From: Vibrio splendidus
GTDB taxonomy: Bacteria; Pseudomonadota; Gammaproteobacteria; Enterobacterales; Vibrionaceae
DNA: 64,000 nucleotides
Direction: 5' to 3'
Assembly (NCBI RefSeq): GCF_003345295.1
Contig: NZ_CP031056.1
Location: 1,364,001 to 1,428,000 of the forward strand
Position 1 is the stretch's first letter. Every line of letters begins with the position of its first letter. A program made the position numbers and the translations under genes. Positions 47,173 to 55,083 of the stretch are shown here, in pieces. The notes under the pieces were generated by a model that was given only the letters and a program-made list of their open reading frames with translations, ran no database searches and had not been told where the DNA came from.

Positions 47173-47189
47173 CATAACGATTGGTTATA
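47173..47189. promoter_or_regulatory. Candidate operator matching the MoxR-operon palindrome
   Basis: CATAACGATTGGTTATA matches the 17-base palindrome at 42744 in 14 of 17 positions and shares ATTGGTTATAA with the region at 27243. It lies 97 bases before the + strand sulfatase start. Confidence 0.35.
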
Positions 47190-47285
47190 AGCACTATAAA
47201 AGGACGTAACGGAGTTTTGAGAATAATATTTGCTCATCGATGCGTTGTTCTAACGCATTAATCTTAAAAGTGAATCGGAGTCCTT

Positions 47286-48848
47286 ATGGGTACTAAAATT
47301 AATAAACTAGCATTAGGTGTTGGCTTATTAGCAGCTTCTTCAGCGGCAACAGCAGCAGAAAAACCAAACATTCTTGCTATCTGGGGTGATGACATTGGTG
47401 TATTCAACATCAGTGCATACAACAACGGTATGATGGGTTACGAAACACCTAACATCGACCGTATTGCTAACGAAGGCGCACTATTTACTGACCACTACGG
47501 TCAACAATCGTGTACTGCTGGTCGTGCTGCATTCCTAACAGGTCAAGAACCTTTCCGTACTGGTCTATTGACTATCGGCATGCCAGGTTCGGACCACGGT
47601 ATCCCTGATTGGGCTCCAACGATCGCAGACCTTCTTAAAGAACAAGGCTACATGACAGCTCAGTTCGGTAAGAACCACATGGGTGACCAAGACAAACACC
47701 TTCCAACGAACCACGGTTTTGACCAGTTCTTCGGTAACCTGTACCACCTAAACGCAGAAGAAGAGCCAGAGACATACTACTACCCTAAAGACCCTGAGTT
47801 CCGTAAAAACTTTGGCCCTCGTGGTGTAATCAAATCGACTTCTGACGGTAAGATTGAAGATACAGGCCCTATGACGCGTAAGCGTATGGAGCATGCGGAT
47901 GAAGAGTTCCTAGAAGAATCTCTAGCCTTCATGGAAAAAGCCGTGAAAGCTGACAAACCATTCTTCATCTGGCACAACACAACTCGTATGCACGTGTGGA
48001 CTCGTCTACAAGAAAAATACCAAGGCGCATCTGGTATCAGCATCTACGCTGATGGCATGTTAGAGCACGATGACCAAGTGGGTATCCTTTTAGACAAGCT
48101 TGATGAGCTTAAAATCGCAGACAACACTATCGTAATCTACTCTACCGATAACGGTGCAGAAACCGTATCTTGGCCTGATGGTGGTGCTACTTACTTCCAC
48201 GGTGAGAAAGGTACAACTTACGAAGGTGGCATGCGTGTTCCTCAGCTAGTTCGCTGGCCTGGTACTATCAAACCGGGAACTAAGATCAACGATATCATGG
48301 GGCACCAAGACTGGATCCCTACTCTACTCGCAGCCGCTGGTGATGATAAAGTGGTTGAGAAGCTAGCGTCTGATAAAGGTGCAACTTACAACGGTAAAAA
48401 CTGGCGTGTTCACCTAGATGGTTACAACTTCCTACCTTACTTCCAAGGTAAAGAAGAAAAAGGACCTCGTGACAGCATGCTTTACTTCTCTGCTAACGCT
48501 GAGCTAAACGCAGTTCGCTGGAATGACTTCAAGATTTCGTTCGCAGTGATGGACGGTAACATCGTTGATGCGGTTCGCTTCCAACCAAACTGGCCTCAAG
48601 TTGTTCACCTACGTGCTGACCCATTCGAAAAAGCACCACACGAATCGGGCATGTACCTACGCTGGATGGCAGACAACATGTGGCTATTCGTACCAGTAGG
48701 CGGCAAAGTACAAGAGTTCATGAACACGCTACCTGATTACCCAATGCAGCAAAGCCAAGTGTTGAACCCTGGTAACTTCAACCAGAATGCTTACATGCTT
48801 CAAGGTAAACTTAAGCAACTAGAAGCGGCAGCAGCGCAAGCTAAATAA
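47286..48848 (+). CDS. Periplasmic arylsulfatase, Cys type, highly biased codons
   Basis: 520 residues with a signal peptide ending ATAAEKP. S1 sulfatase motifs are IWGDDIG, CTAGR (Cys76 as formylglycine precursor), GKNHMGD, YSTDNGAET and PQLVRWPG. It resembles the divergent sulfatase along its whole length. GGAG precedes the ATG. Codon choice is strongly biased towards CGT, GGT, AAC, TAC and CTA, far more than in the neighbours, which suggests abundant expression. It probably depends on the radical SAM maturase at 25.8 kb. It is followed by a strong terminator. Confidence 0.94.
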   Translation: MGTKINKLALGVGLLAASSAATAAEKPNILAIWGDDIGVFNISAYNNGMMGYETPNIDRIANEGALFTDHYGQQSCTAGRAAFLTGQEPFRTGLLTIGMPGSDHGIPDWAPTIADLLKEQGYMTAQFGKNHMGDQDKHLPTNHGFDQFFGNLYHLNAEEEPETYYYPKDPEFRKNFGPRGVIKSTSDGKIEDTGPMTRKRMEHADEEFLEESLAFMEKAVKADKPFFIWHNTTRMHVWTRLQEKYQGASGISIYADGMLEHDDQVGILLDKLDELKIADNTIVIYSTDNGAETVSWPDGGATYFHGEKGTTYEGGMRVPQLVRWPGTIKPGTKINDIMGHQDWIPTLLAAAGDDKVVEKLASDKGATYNGKNWRVHLDGYNFLPYFQGKEEKGPRDSMLYFSANAELNAVRWNDFKISFAVMDGNIVDAVRFQPNWPQVVHLRADPFEKAPHESGMYLRWMADNMWLFVPVGGKVQEFMNTLPDYPMQQSQVLNPGNFNQNAYMLQGKLKQLEAAAAQAK

Positions 48849-48885
48849 TAGCTAGCTAACGCTCACAACCCTAGTAAAGCCAAAC

Positions 48886-48921
48886 AAAGCCGTGATAACT
48901 CAAACGTTATCTCGGCTTTTT
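48886..48921 (+). terminator. Terminator of the plus-strand sulfatase
   Basis: AAAGCCGTGATAAC pairs with GTTATCTCGGCTTT around a six-base loop, with one internal T-T mismatch, followed by TTT. It lies 38 bases after the stop codon. Confidence 0.85.
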
Positions 48922-49142
48922 AGTATCCAATACAAAGAACATGAGGCGCGAACCGCCAACTAGCATAATTCATCCCCAACCTATCCGCTCATTTTTCAAA
49001 AATAAAACTCACACTAGTCAATGTGAACCTTAATATATGACCGTTGCGTTAAGATTTTGCAAATTTTTTCAAATCCTTATAACTTGACTTGAATTGGAGT
49101 TCTTACCATGCGATTGTAATTTAACTATCCATAAACAACTGT

Positions 49143-49814
49143 ATGATTATGAAAACATTACAATCCATCGCGCTGCTTTCCACAATTATCGTAGCACCAA
49201 ACGTGTTAGCTGACGTGACAATTGAAGTTCCTTCTAGCGCAGATGCTTTAGTCGAAGTCTTAGCTGTAAATGAGGCTAAGCCTGATCTTGACGGTGGCTT
49301 TTTCTCTTCGAGCAAAACGATAACCGTTCCAGATGGTGTGAACCAAATCGTTTTCAAATATCAACTCGCTTTTAGCCAAGGTAACGACCGCGAGTTTGTC
49401 GATAGCGACACCATTATTGCTACTTTTGACGCGACAGACACCGCATTGACGTTCGACATGCCTAAGTTCCGCAACACCAACGAAGCGAAAAAAGGCCTTC
49501 AAAACTTAGATTGGAAACTGGTTGATGAAAACCAAAATGCAATCAATGTTAAGCAAGATAAGCTAATCAAAGATGGCATGCAGATTGGTCGTAAATACCC
49601 TCAAGAAGCTAAAGAATACAACCAGAAAGGCGGCATAGCTGCACTTACACTAGGTGCTAGCGCGGGTGCAGCGGCTGCTGTAGTACAACCCGTAACGCTT
49701 CCAGCAAAGATTGACGGAAATGCGGCGAATACAGCTGAAGAAATGTTGTATTTCTGGTACGAAAAAGCGGATGCTGAAACGAAGCAGAAATTCAAAGACT
49801 ACGTGAACAAGTAG
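49143..49814 (+). CDS. DUF2057 (YccT-like) periplasmic protein
   Basis: 223 residues with a signal peptide ending VLADVTI (about residue 24). The family pattern is visible: PDLDGGFFSSSKTITVPDGVNQIVFKYQ, then FRNTNEAKKGL and an alanine-rich stretch (about 172-185). This matches the DUF2057/YccT group common in Vibrio and enterics, whose biochemical role is unclear. Two near-adjacent ATG codons (49143, 49149) can start it; no clear ribosome site was seen. It is monocistronic with its own terminator. Confidence 0.85.
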   Translation: MIMKTLQSIALLSTIIVAPNVLADVTIEVPSSADALVEVLAVNEAKPDLDGGFFSSSKTITVPDGVNQIVFKYQLAFSQGNDREFVDSDTIIATFDATDTALTFDMPKFRNTNEAKKGLQNLDWKLVDENQNAINVKQDKLIKDGMQIGRKYPQEAKEYNQKGGIAALTLGASAGAAAAVVQPVTLPAKIDGNAANTAEEMLYFWYEKADAETKQKFKDYVNK

Positions 49815-49857
49815 ATTTAATTACAAACAAGTAGACTAAGATCTCTCGTTCAAACGA

Positions 49858-49884
49858 AAGAAGCTGGCACTTTGCCAGCTTCTT
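49858..49884 (+). terminator. Hairpin terminator after the YccT-like gene
   Basis: AAGAAGCTGGC and GCCAGCTTCTT form an 11-base-pair stem around a five-base loop, 43 bases after the stop codon. It also lies downstream of the small minus-strand ORF, so it may serve both. Confidence 0.8.
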
Positions 49885-49922
49885 GATTTCTGTCTTTATC
49901 TAGCGAATTTAAGCTACGTAAA

Positions 49923-50081
49923 CTAAACAGGCTCAGCAGATAACACTTTCCCATCTACTTTTGTTGGCCATCCTAGAGCTTTGTATTCTGCTGCCAGTAA
50001 GTGCGCACAGCGGCTAGAAACTCTTGTTTTAATCCAATCACCAAGCCCCAATACTTTATATTCCAATACAGCCATTTTCAT
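49923..50081 (-). CDS. Possible small protein (52 residues)
   Basis: The frame ATG 50081 to TAG 49923 encodes 52 residues beginning MKMAVLEYKVLGLGDWIK and including SSRCAHLLAAEYKALGWP. It has ordinary composition, no signal or membrane segment, and a plausible but weak GGA upstream. Two inverted repeats lie directly upstream (50124-50168) and a terminator-like hairpin beyond its stop. I do not recognise it; the evidence is an open frame in a good position only. Confidence 0.45.
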   Translation of the reverse strand: MKMAVLEYKVLGLGDWIKTRVSSRCAHLLAAEYKALGWPTKVDGKVLSAEPV

Positions 50082-50123
50082 AACAATTCTATTCCGCTCT
50101 AATTCAATTTATAAATCTAGAAT

Positions 50124-50168
50124 GAACATTATAGATGTTCTCTTGTAATGTATGTTCCTAAAAGAACA
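50124..50168. promoter_or_regulatory. Two adjacent GAACA/TGTTC inverted repeats
   Basis: GAACAT-TATAG-ATGTTC (50124-50140) and TGTTC-CTAAAA-GAACA (50153-50168) share half-sites and lie 43-87 bases before the small ORF. This looks like an operator pair; the regulator is unknown. Confidence 0.4.
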
Positions 50169-50245
50169 CTGTGCATAATTTTTTTGAGATATCTAATAAA
50201 CACTGAAATCTAGTAATCCAAACGTTAGCTCGTAGTGTTAAAGAT

Positions 50246-50962
50246 TCATGCCTTAATTTCAGAAACAGGGTCTCGTATCATCAAATTCATCGGTGAAATA
50301 TGCTCATACAAGCCCTTGACATCGGTGATAAACACCTTTCCTCTTTGTATCTTAACCAAGCCTTGCTGCTCTATCCCTTTAAGAACTTCGTTTAGCCTAG
50401 GTCTTGATATGCCAGTTATCGAACTCAATTGAATTTGTGAAATATTAATGCTGACGGTTGCCCCCGCGATATTGGTCTGGCGTGCCGCAAGTTCCAACAA
50501 GACGTAAATGGTTTTCTGCTCTTTTTCATGAATCGAGGATAAGTAAGCCTGCATCCAAATAGATTGCGCTTTGGTTCCACAGTGAAGTAGCCATTTGTAA
50601 ACCATGCATTTCCGCTCTGCGAGCTCTAATACCTTGCTTGCAGGAAAAAGTACCATAGTAATAGGCTCGACTTCTTCTGCCACGGCAAAGAGGTTGTAGT
50701 CAGCATGTATAGACAAAGCCCCCATCCAATCTCCCCTTCCAATAACACCACCAGATAAGCTTTTCATGTTTTCTGTAGAAAAACAGATTCCAGCGGAGCC
50801 ACTTAAAATATAAAAGACACCGGGCAAATTCTGAAACTTTTTTGTAATCTCAAAGCTGTCGACACCCGATTTAAAAACGGCAATATCAAGCAAGCTTTCT
50901 ATCAAGTCCGCAGACAATTCACACGGCCATTGTATTTGTTCACTGATTGTTGGATCTAACAA
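50246..50962 (-). CDS. Crp/Fnr-family transcriptional regulator
   Basis: 238 residues. The N-terminal cyclic-nucleotide-binding-like beta domain (LPGVFYILSGSAGICF, GGVIGRGDWMGAL) is followed by a long dimer helix and a C-terminal helix-turn-helix (ISQIQLSSITGISRPRLNEVLKGIEQQGLVKI). The usual cAMP-contact residues (RxGE..) are not evident, and there is no Fnr-type N-terminal Cys cluster, so the effector is unknown. It is transcribed alone, with 366 bases to the next gene upstream. Confidence 0.87.
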   Translation of the reverse strand: MLDPTISEQIQWPCELSADLIESLLDIAVFKSGVDSFEITKKFQNLPGVFYILSGSAGICFSTENMKSLSGGVIGRGDWMGALSIHADYNLFAVAEEVEPITMVLFPASKVLELAERKCMVYKWLLHCGTKAQSIWMQAYLSSIHEKEQKTIYVLLELAARQTNIAGATVSINISQIQLSSITGISRPRLNEVLKGIEQQGLVKIQRGKVFITDVKGLYEHISPMNLMIRDPVSEIKA

Positions 50963-51177
50963 CAGTTTGTTCCTCCTCAGACAATCTCTGTGTCTGCTTT
51001 TATACGCTTATGCTTAAGTTAATCTCTATTTCAATACAGCGTGACACTGTATATCTACACCTCGTTTAAATGTAGTTCATTAAAGCTTAAGACAAGATGT
51101 TTTTACCCAAATAAAATCATATTTCTTAATGTCTTAAGCCACTTATCTAGCTTAAAACCCGCTTGAGAACCAAAATA

Positions 51178-51204
51178 AAAACGACCAACACTTGTTGGCC
51201 GTTT
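51178..51204 (-). terminator. Terminator of the deaminase gene
   Basis: AAACGACCAACA and TGTTGGCCGTTT pair with one mismatch around CT. On the minus strand this is followed by TTTTATTTTGG. It lies 125 bases after the deaminase stop. Confidence 0.7.
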
Positions 51205-51285
51205 AAGCTTTCTAAATCGCAGAATGCCGAGAGTTCGTTCGCATTCACCTATACCCTAAACTTCGCCTTTAGCTTCATACTGAAA

Positions 51286-51327
51286 CTTTTAACTTTTAAC
51301 TTTTAACTTTTAACTTTTAACTTTTAA
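51286..51327. repeat. Six perfect tandem copies of a 7-base unit
   Basis: CTTTTAA occurs six times without interruption, with a partial AA before and CTTAA after. It ends immediately next to the stop codon of the deaminase (51329-51331), so it lies in the 3' untranslated region and probably varies in copy number by slippage. Confidence 0.9.
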
Positions 51328-51328
51328 C

Positions 51329-52327
51329 TTAAGCGAGATACGCCAAAACAACATCACGATATTGCTGTTTCAATGATTCTTCAATAAAGCTCGCTTCTAT
51401 AGCATTTAAAGTAAATTGAGCAAGCTCTTGCTCCGTCATCTCATGAGCTAAGCTCACCGCGTTAAAGTTATCCGACATATAACCACCAAAGTATGCGGGG
51501 TCGTCCGAGTTAATCGTCACCGCTACGCCTCGTCTTAACAGCTCAACAATATTGTGGTCTTCCATCTCATCGAATACACGCAATTTAATATTAGACAGTG
51601 GGCACACGGTCAGCGGCATTTTGGTTTCAATCAATTCGGCTATCAGAGCTTCGTCGGTCATACACTGCACACCATGATCCACTCGGCTCACGCTGAGCAT
51701 TTCAATCGCATCAATAATGTTTTGAGCAGGCCCTTCTTCTCCTGCATGGGCAACCGTTAAGAAACCTGCTTGTTTTGCTTGCTGGAATACACGCTTGAAC
51801 TTCTCTGGTGGGTGCCCTAATTCAGAAGAGTCTAGGCCAACTCCGATGATCTTGTCTTGATGCTTCAACACATCGGCGAACGTTTGAATGGCGCTCTCTT
51901 CAGATAAATGGCGCAGAAAACATGCGATGATTTGAGATGTGATGCCCATCTCTTTATGACCCTGTTCAAGCGCACGATGAATGCCGTTAATAGCGGTGTC
52001 GAATGCAATGCCACGATCGGTATGTGTCTGAGGGTCAAAGAAAATTTCAGTATGGATAACATTGTCGGCTTTACAACGTTCTAAATACGCCCAGGTTAAG
52101 TCATAGAAGTCTTGTTCAGTGCGCAATGCATCCGCACCTTGATAATAGATATCAAGAAATGACTGCAGGTCATCAAATTCGTATGCGCGTCTTAGCTGCT
52201 CTGGGGATGAATAAGGCAGATCAATGCCGTTGCGTTGAGCAAGTTGGAAAAGTAACTCAGGTTCGAGCGAACCTTCAATGTGTAAATGCAACTCTACTTT
52301 TGGAAGCCCTTGAATAAATGCGTTCAT
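51329..52327 (-). CDS. add: Adenine/adenosine deaminase under an adenine riboswitch
   Basis: 332 residues of the metal-dependent deaminase family. Zinc ligands are His14 and His16 (ELHLHIEG), a later His in TVAHAGEEG with the catalytic Glu, VDHGVQ and the Asp in INSDDPAYFGG. The segment GLDSSELGHPPEKF resembles the adenine deaminase (AAH1-like) branch more than classic adenosine deaminase, so the substrate may be adenine rather than adenosine. It converts the purine to hypoxanthine or inosine for salvage. An adenine-type purine riboswitch lies about 105 bases upstream in the leader, as with add of V. vulnificus. GTAGGTG precedes the start. Confidence 0.92.
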   Translation of the reverse strand: MNAFIQGLPKVELHLHIEGSLEPELLFQLAQRNGIDLPYSSPEQLRRAYEFDDLQSFLDIYYQGADALRTEQDFYDLTWAYLERCKADNVIHTEIFFDPQTHTDRGIAFDTAINGIHRALEQGHKEMGITSQIIACFLRHLSEESAIQTFADVLKHQDKIIGVGLDSSELGHPPEKFKRVFQQAKQAGFLTVAHAGEEGPAQNIIDAIEMLSVSRVDHGVQCMTDEALIAELIETKMPLTVCPLSNIKLRVFDEMEDHNIVELLRRGVAVTINSDDPAYFGGYMSDNFNAVSLAHEMTEQELAQFTLNAIEASFIEESLKQQYRDVVLAYLA

Positions 52328-52357
52328 ATTTCACCTACTATGGATTTTAGGTGTGCA

Positions 52358-52411
52358 CTTACTCTGAATAATAGACAGGAGGTTTTCTTGAACGCCATTA
52401 CAAAGAGTAAG
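52358..52411 (-). promoter_or_regulatory. Candidate expression-platform hairpin
   Basis: In the deaminase leader RNA, CUUACUCU (52411-52404) is perfectly complementary to AGAGUAAG (52365-52358), enclosing a 38-base loop with CCUCC. It lies between aptamer and start codon, where translational control of add is exerted in V. vulnificus. Whether it switches with adenine is not known. Confidence 0.4.
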
Positions 52412-52432
52412 AACACAATTGTGATCTAAACC

Positions 52433-52499
52433 CTTCGTAATCAGCACTTTGCGGGAGCTGGTAGAGACCCCCAAACCATATCATTGGGGTTATACGAAG
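52433..52499 (-). promoter_or_regulatory. Adenine-sensing purine riboswitch (add leader)
   Basis: On the minus strand the aptamer runs CTTCGTATAACCCC, AATGATATGGTTTGG, then GTCTCTACCAGCTCCCGC, ending CTGATTACGAAG. P1 is CTTCGTA pairing with TACGAAG. The core ATGATATGG, CTACCA and GATTACG are the conserved purine-aptamer parts. The residue equivalent to position 74 is U (GAUUACG), which selects adenine; guanine aptamers have C. It lies in the leader of the deaminase gene. Confidence 0.95.
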
Positions 52500-52603
52500 C
52501 AAACGGTTGCCACTATACAGAGTTCAGTGTGAATTTCACTAATCAATTACTCATTAACATAGTAAAAACCGATTTATATAGCAGGAACCCGTTTAGCTCG
52601 ATA

Positions 52604-53098
52604 TCAACGATAATCCGGTCGAATTCTCGACATCAGCAACATATCGATATATTTACCCGCTTTGAATGTACTCAGCCTTTTGGTGCCTTCTAACTGAAAA
52701 CCCACTCGTTCATATAAAGCAATCGCGGAGTGGTTATCTGCATGAACCTCAAGCTCAAGACGAACTAGATTTAGCCAATTATCGGCCTGATTAACCACCT
52801 CTTGCATCAAAGCCTTTCCTATCCCCTTCCCTTGAGCTTCAGGGTGAATCGCAATACCAAGCCCAGCACAGTGCCTGTCTCTTACCTTTGTGGTCATGAA
52901 TAGCGTAATGTGTCCTACGACTTTCTCTGATAATTCGGCGACCAATGTGAAATGATCAGAATGGCCAAACAGTCGCTCCACTTGGTCAGAACTAAGATAA
53001 GGCTTTTGTGAGGTATTTTCTGAAACTGAAGGGCGGCGATAAATATCAAAAATATCGTGGCTATCCGTTGCTTCTAAATGTCTAATTTGTATATCCAA
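52604..53098 (-). CDS. GNAT N-acetyltransferase, YhhY-like
   Basis: 164 residues of a GNAT fold: VVGHITLFM, the acetyl-CoA loop AQGKGIGKALM, then NWLNLVRLELEVHADNHSAIALYERVGFQLEGT. The pattern, including the GFxLEGT ending, resembles E. coli YhhY (an L-amino acid N-acyltransferase). The substrate is probably an amino acid or similar amine; not certain. It is transcribed alone, starting 160 bases downstream of the DUF2860 gene. Confidence 0.87.
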   Translation of the reverse strand: MDIQIRHLEATDSHDIFDIYRRPSVSENTSQKPYLSSDQVERLFGHSDHFTLVAELSEKVVGHITLFMTTKVRDRHCAGLGIAIHPEAQGKGIGKALMQEVVNQADNWLNLVRLELEVHADNHSAIALYERVGFQLEGTKRLSTFKAGKYIDMLLMSRIRPDYR

Positions 53099-53158
53099 AA
53101 CGTTTCCTTATCATATTATTTTTGTCCATAAGCTGATTTTCATATTACGGATAGCAAC

Positions 53159-53190
53159 GAGCACCTACAACCTTTGAGGTGTAAGTGCTC
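53159..53190. other. Hairpin between DUF2860 and acetyltransferase genes
   Basis: GAGCAC(C)TACA...TGTA(A)GTGCTC forms an imperfect stem 68 bases after the DUF2860 stop. No T run follows on either strand, so it may be a weak or Rho-aided terminator, or a 3'-end stabiliser. Confidence 0.45.
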
Positions 53191-53257
53191 GAAATAATTA
53201 AACAAATAGAAAGACTGAGCTTCTGCTTTGATTAGTTTTGTTGACGTAGTGTGAATA

Positions 53258-54241
53258 TCAGAATTTGTAGTCAACACCAACACTCGCTAATGCTTGTTCA
53301 GAGCTGTAAAAGTCAATCTTAGAGTCAATCGACCTTACACCGAGTAATGAAATAAACGACCAATCTTCATAACCCATTAAGCCACCAAACTCATAAGCTA
53401 AGAATGCACCGAATTCATTCTCTTCACGTACTTGCCCGTAAATTGGATTCGACTCATCATATTCACGATCACTTGCATCTAGGGTGACAACAAAACCATG
53501 ACGACCGATTCTCTTCGCGTAGTTTAATTCAATACCATAACTATCGAAGCTGAGTGCTCCTCCTTCTGCGTCTGAGTGGAAATACACCATTGAAGGAACA
53601 AATAAACCTGCTTGGTTTGGCAAGATAAAGCGGTACCCTGCTTTGGCGTACACATAGGTTCTTTCCCTATCCAGCAGCACAGCATTTTCCGGAGATAAGC
53701 CTTGGCTACCAGATAGCTCTTCATCAACATCAGATTGCCCAAATGCGAGATCCGTTCGAAAACCAGTTCCACCGATATTAGTGAGCTGCAGTCGTCCTAC
53801 ATTACCTTTCACATCCGTTTCATTTCGATTAACGCCAACAGCATACGGATCCGTCCAAGCCTTGCCCGAGATAAGCGTAGGAAGAACAGAAAAATCCAAT
53901 ATTGTGCCTCCAGATAGCTGATGTCGATAACCAATCTCAAAAGCAATGGTACCTGTTGCAATATCCTCTCGAGTGGTACCCGCATACACTTGATGAGTCA
54001 GTGACTCACCAAAGGTATATTGAACCGTACCCAAAAAACCGAGTAGCCCTAGATTTTCGCTGTCCCCCTCCTTGGTGTTAGTTGCTTGATTCGCGTCTTG
54101 CTCGGTGCTCAAGTTACTGCTGTCAGAAGATACACCCGTCAAGACACTGAAGTTACCACTGAAACCTTCCGTTGGTGCAAGGCCACTATAAGCTGGCATT
54201 GAAGCGAATGCCGAAAATACAACTGGTAAAACAAACCTCAT
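53258..54241 (-). CDS. DUF2860 outer-membrane beta-barrel protein
   Basis: 327 residues from ATG 54241, with GGATG upstream; a longer frame to 54268 lacks a good site. Signal peptide ends MPAYSGLAP. The remainder has a beta-strand pattern with LAPTEGFSGNFSVLTG, RERTYVYAKAGYRF, SYGIELNYAKRIGRHGFVVTLD and a C-terminal aromatic (VGVDYKF). It is a DUF2860-type protein, common in Vibrio, of unknown function. An acidic, Gln/Asn-rich segment (about 45-70) is likely surface exposed. It is divergent from the fasciclin gene. Confidence 0.85.
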   Translation of the reverse strand: MRFVLPVVFSAFASMPAYSGLAPTEGFSGNFSVLTGVSSDSSNLSTEQDANQATNTKEGDSENLGLLGFLGTVQYTFGESLTHQVYAGTTREDIATGTIAFEIGYRHQLSGGTILDFSVLPTLISGKAWTDPYAVGVNRNETDVKGNVGRLQLTNIGGTGFRTDLAFGQSDVDEELSGSQGLSPENAVLLDRERTYVYAKAGYRFILPNQAGLFVPSMVYFHSDAEGGALSFDSYGIELNYAKRIGRHGFVVTLDASDREYDESNPIYGQVREENEFGAFLAYEFGGLMGYEDWSFISLLGVRSIDSKIDFYSSEQALASVGVDYKF

Positions 54242-54443
54242 ATTCACATCCATTAATTGAATAATCACCCGTTAACTATATGTATTAAATTAAAATTATA
54301 ACAACTATTTAACGGAGACATTCATTCAGCTGACGAATTGGGTGTCTAAAAAATAGGTTCAAAGGTGCAATAAGTTGATCTATCGCTTTTAAGCTTTCGT
54401 AGAACTTCTCGAAAATAACGGACAAAACTCAAAGGAAGACAAT

Positions 54444-54941
54444 ATGTTTAACAAATTAATCAAAACCACATCAGTGCTAGTTGCGACGCTTCTTTTTACG
54501 GCTTTTGCTCACGCTAACCACCACGAGATGAAGAAAGACATCGTTGATGTTGCGGCTGAAAACGGCTCTTTCAATACTTTAGTGGCGGCAGTAAAAGCAG
54601 CGGACTTAGTTGACACATTGAAAGGTGAAGGCCCTTTCACCGTATTAGCTCCCACTGATGAGGCATTTGCTTCGTTACCAGAAGGAACGGTCGACATGTT
54701 GTTGAAGCCAGAAAACAAAGACAAATTAGTTGCAGTGCTCACATACCATGTAATACCAGGTAAAATCATGGCCGCTGAAGTTATGAAGTTAAATAGCGCA
54801 GTGACGGTTCAAGGCGGTGCGGTAATGATAGCGATAGATGACGGCAACGTAATGATAAACAACGCCAAAGTTATTATGCCAGACGTTGAGGCTAGCAACG
54901 GTGTTATCCATGTGATTGACGCTGTGCTGTTGCCTAAATAA
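54444..54941 (+). CDS. Fasciclin-domain secreted protein
   Basis: 165 residues with a signal peptide ending AHANHH. A single complete fasciclin (FAS1) domain follows: DIVDVAAENGSFNTLVAAVKAADLVDTLKG, then FTVLAPTDEAFASLP, YHVIPGKIMA and NGVIHVIDAVLLP. FAS1 proteins are typically adhesion or matrix proteins. AAAGGAAG sits before the ATG. Single gene with its own terminator. Confidence 0.95.
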   Translation: MFNKLIKTTSVLVATLLFTAFAHANHHEMKKDIVDVAAENGSFNTLVAAVKAADLVDTLKGEGPFTVLAPTDEAFASLPEGTVDMLLKPENKDKLVAVLTYHVIPGKIMAAEVMKLNSAVTVQGGAVMIAIDDGNVMINNAKVIMPDVEASNGVIHVIDAVLLPK

Positions 54942-54968
54942 GAAACACAATATCGGTCAAAGTCTTTT

Positions 54969-54996
54969 AAGAGGGTGTGACAGGTCACGCCCTTTT
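54969..54996 (+). terminator. Terminator of the fasciclin gene
   Basis: GGGTGTGAC and GTCACGCCC pair (one G-T) around a two-base loop with TTTT following; 28 bases after the stop codon. Confidence 0.8.
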
Positions 54997-55083
54997 CATC
55001 TTTTAACTAAAAAGTTAATAACGGTCTCAAGCCAACCTAGGCTGCCTTTATATCATCAAGAACTATATCAACAAGAACCCGAG

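Larger units (their letters stand above)
46939..47285. promoter_or_regulatory. Divergent sulfatase promoter region
   Basis: 347 bases between the two divergent sulfatases. It contains a CRP-like site at 47089-47104 and an inverted repeat at 47173-47189, listed separately. No gene was seen. The length suggests a complex, regulated promoter region. Confidence 0.55.
50963..51328. other. Intergenic interval with terminator and heptamer repeat
   Basis: 366 bases between the Crp-like gene and the deaminase. It holds the Crp-like promoter (not resolved), the deaminase terminator (51178-51204) and the 7-base repeat (51286-51327). No gene was seen. Confidence 0.5.

Noticed and set aside
52484..52693. 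69-residue + strand frame near the riboswitch
   Set aside because: It overlaps the riboswitch aptamer and the 3' end of the acetyltransferase gene on the other strand. No ribosome site.
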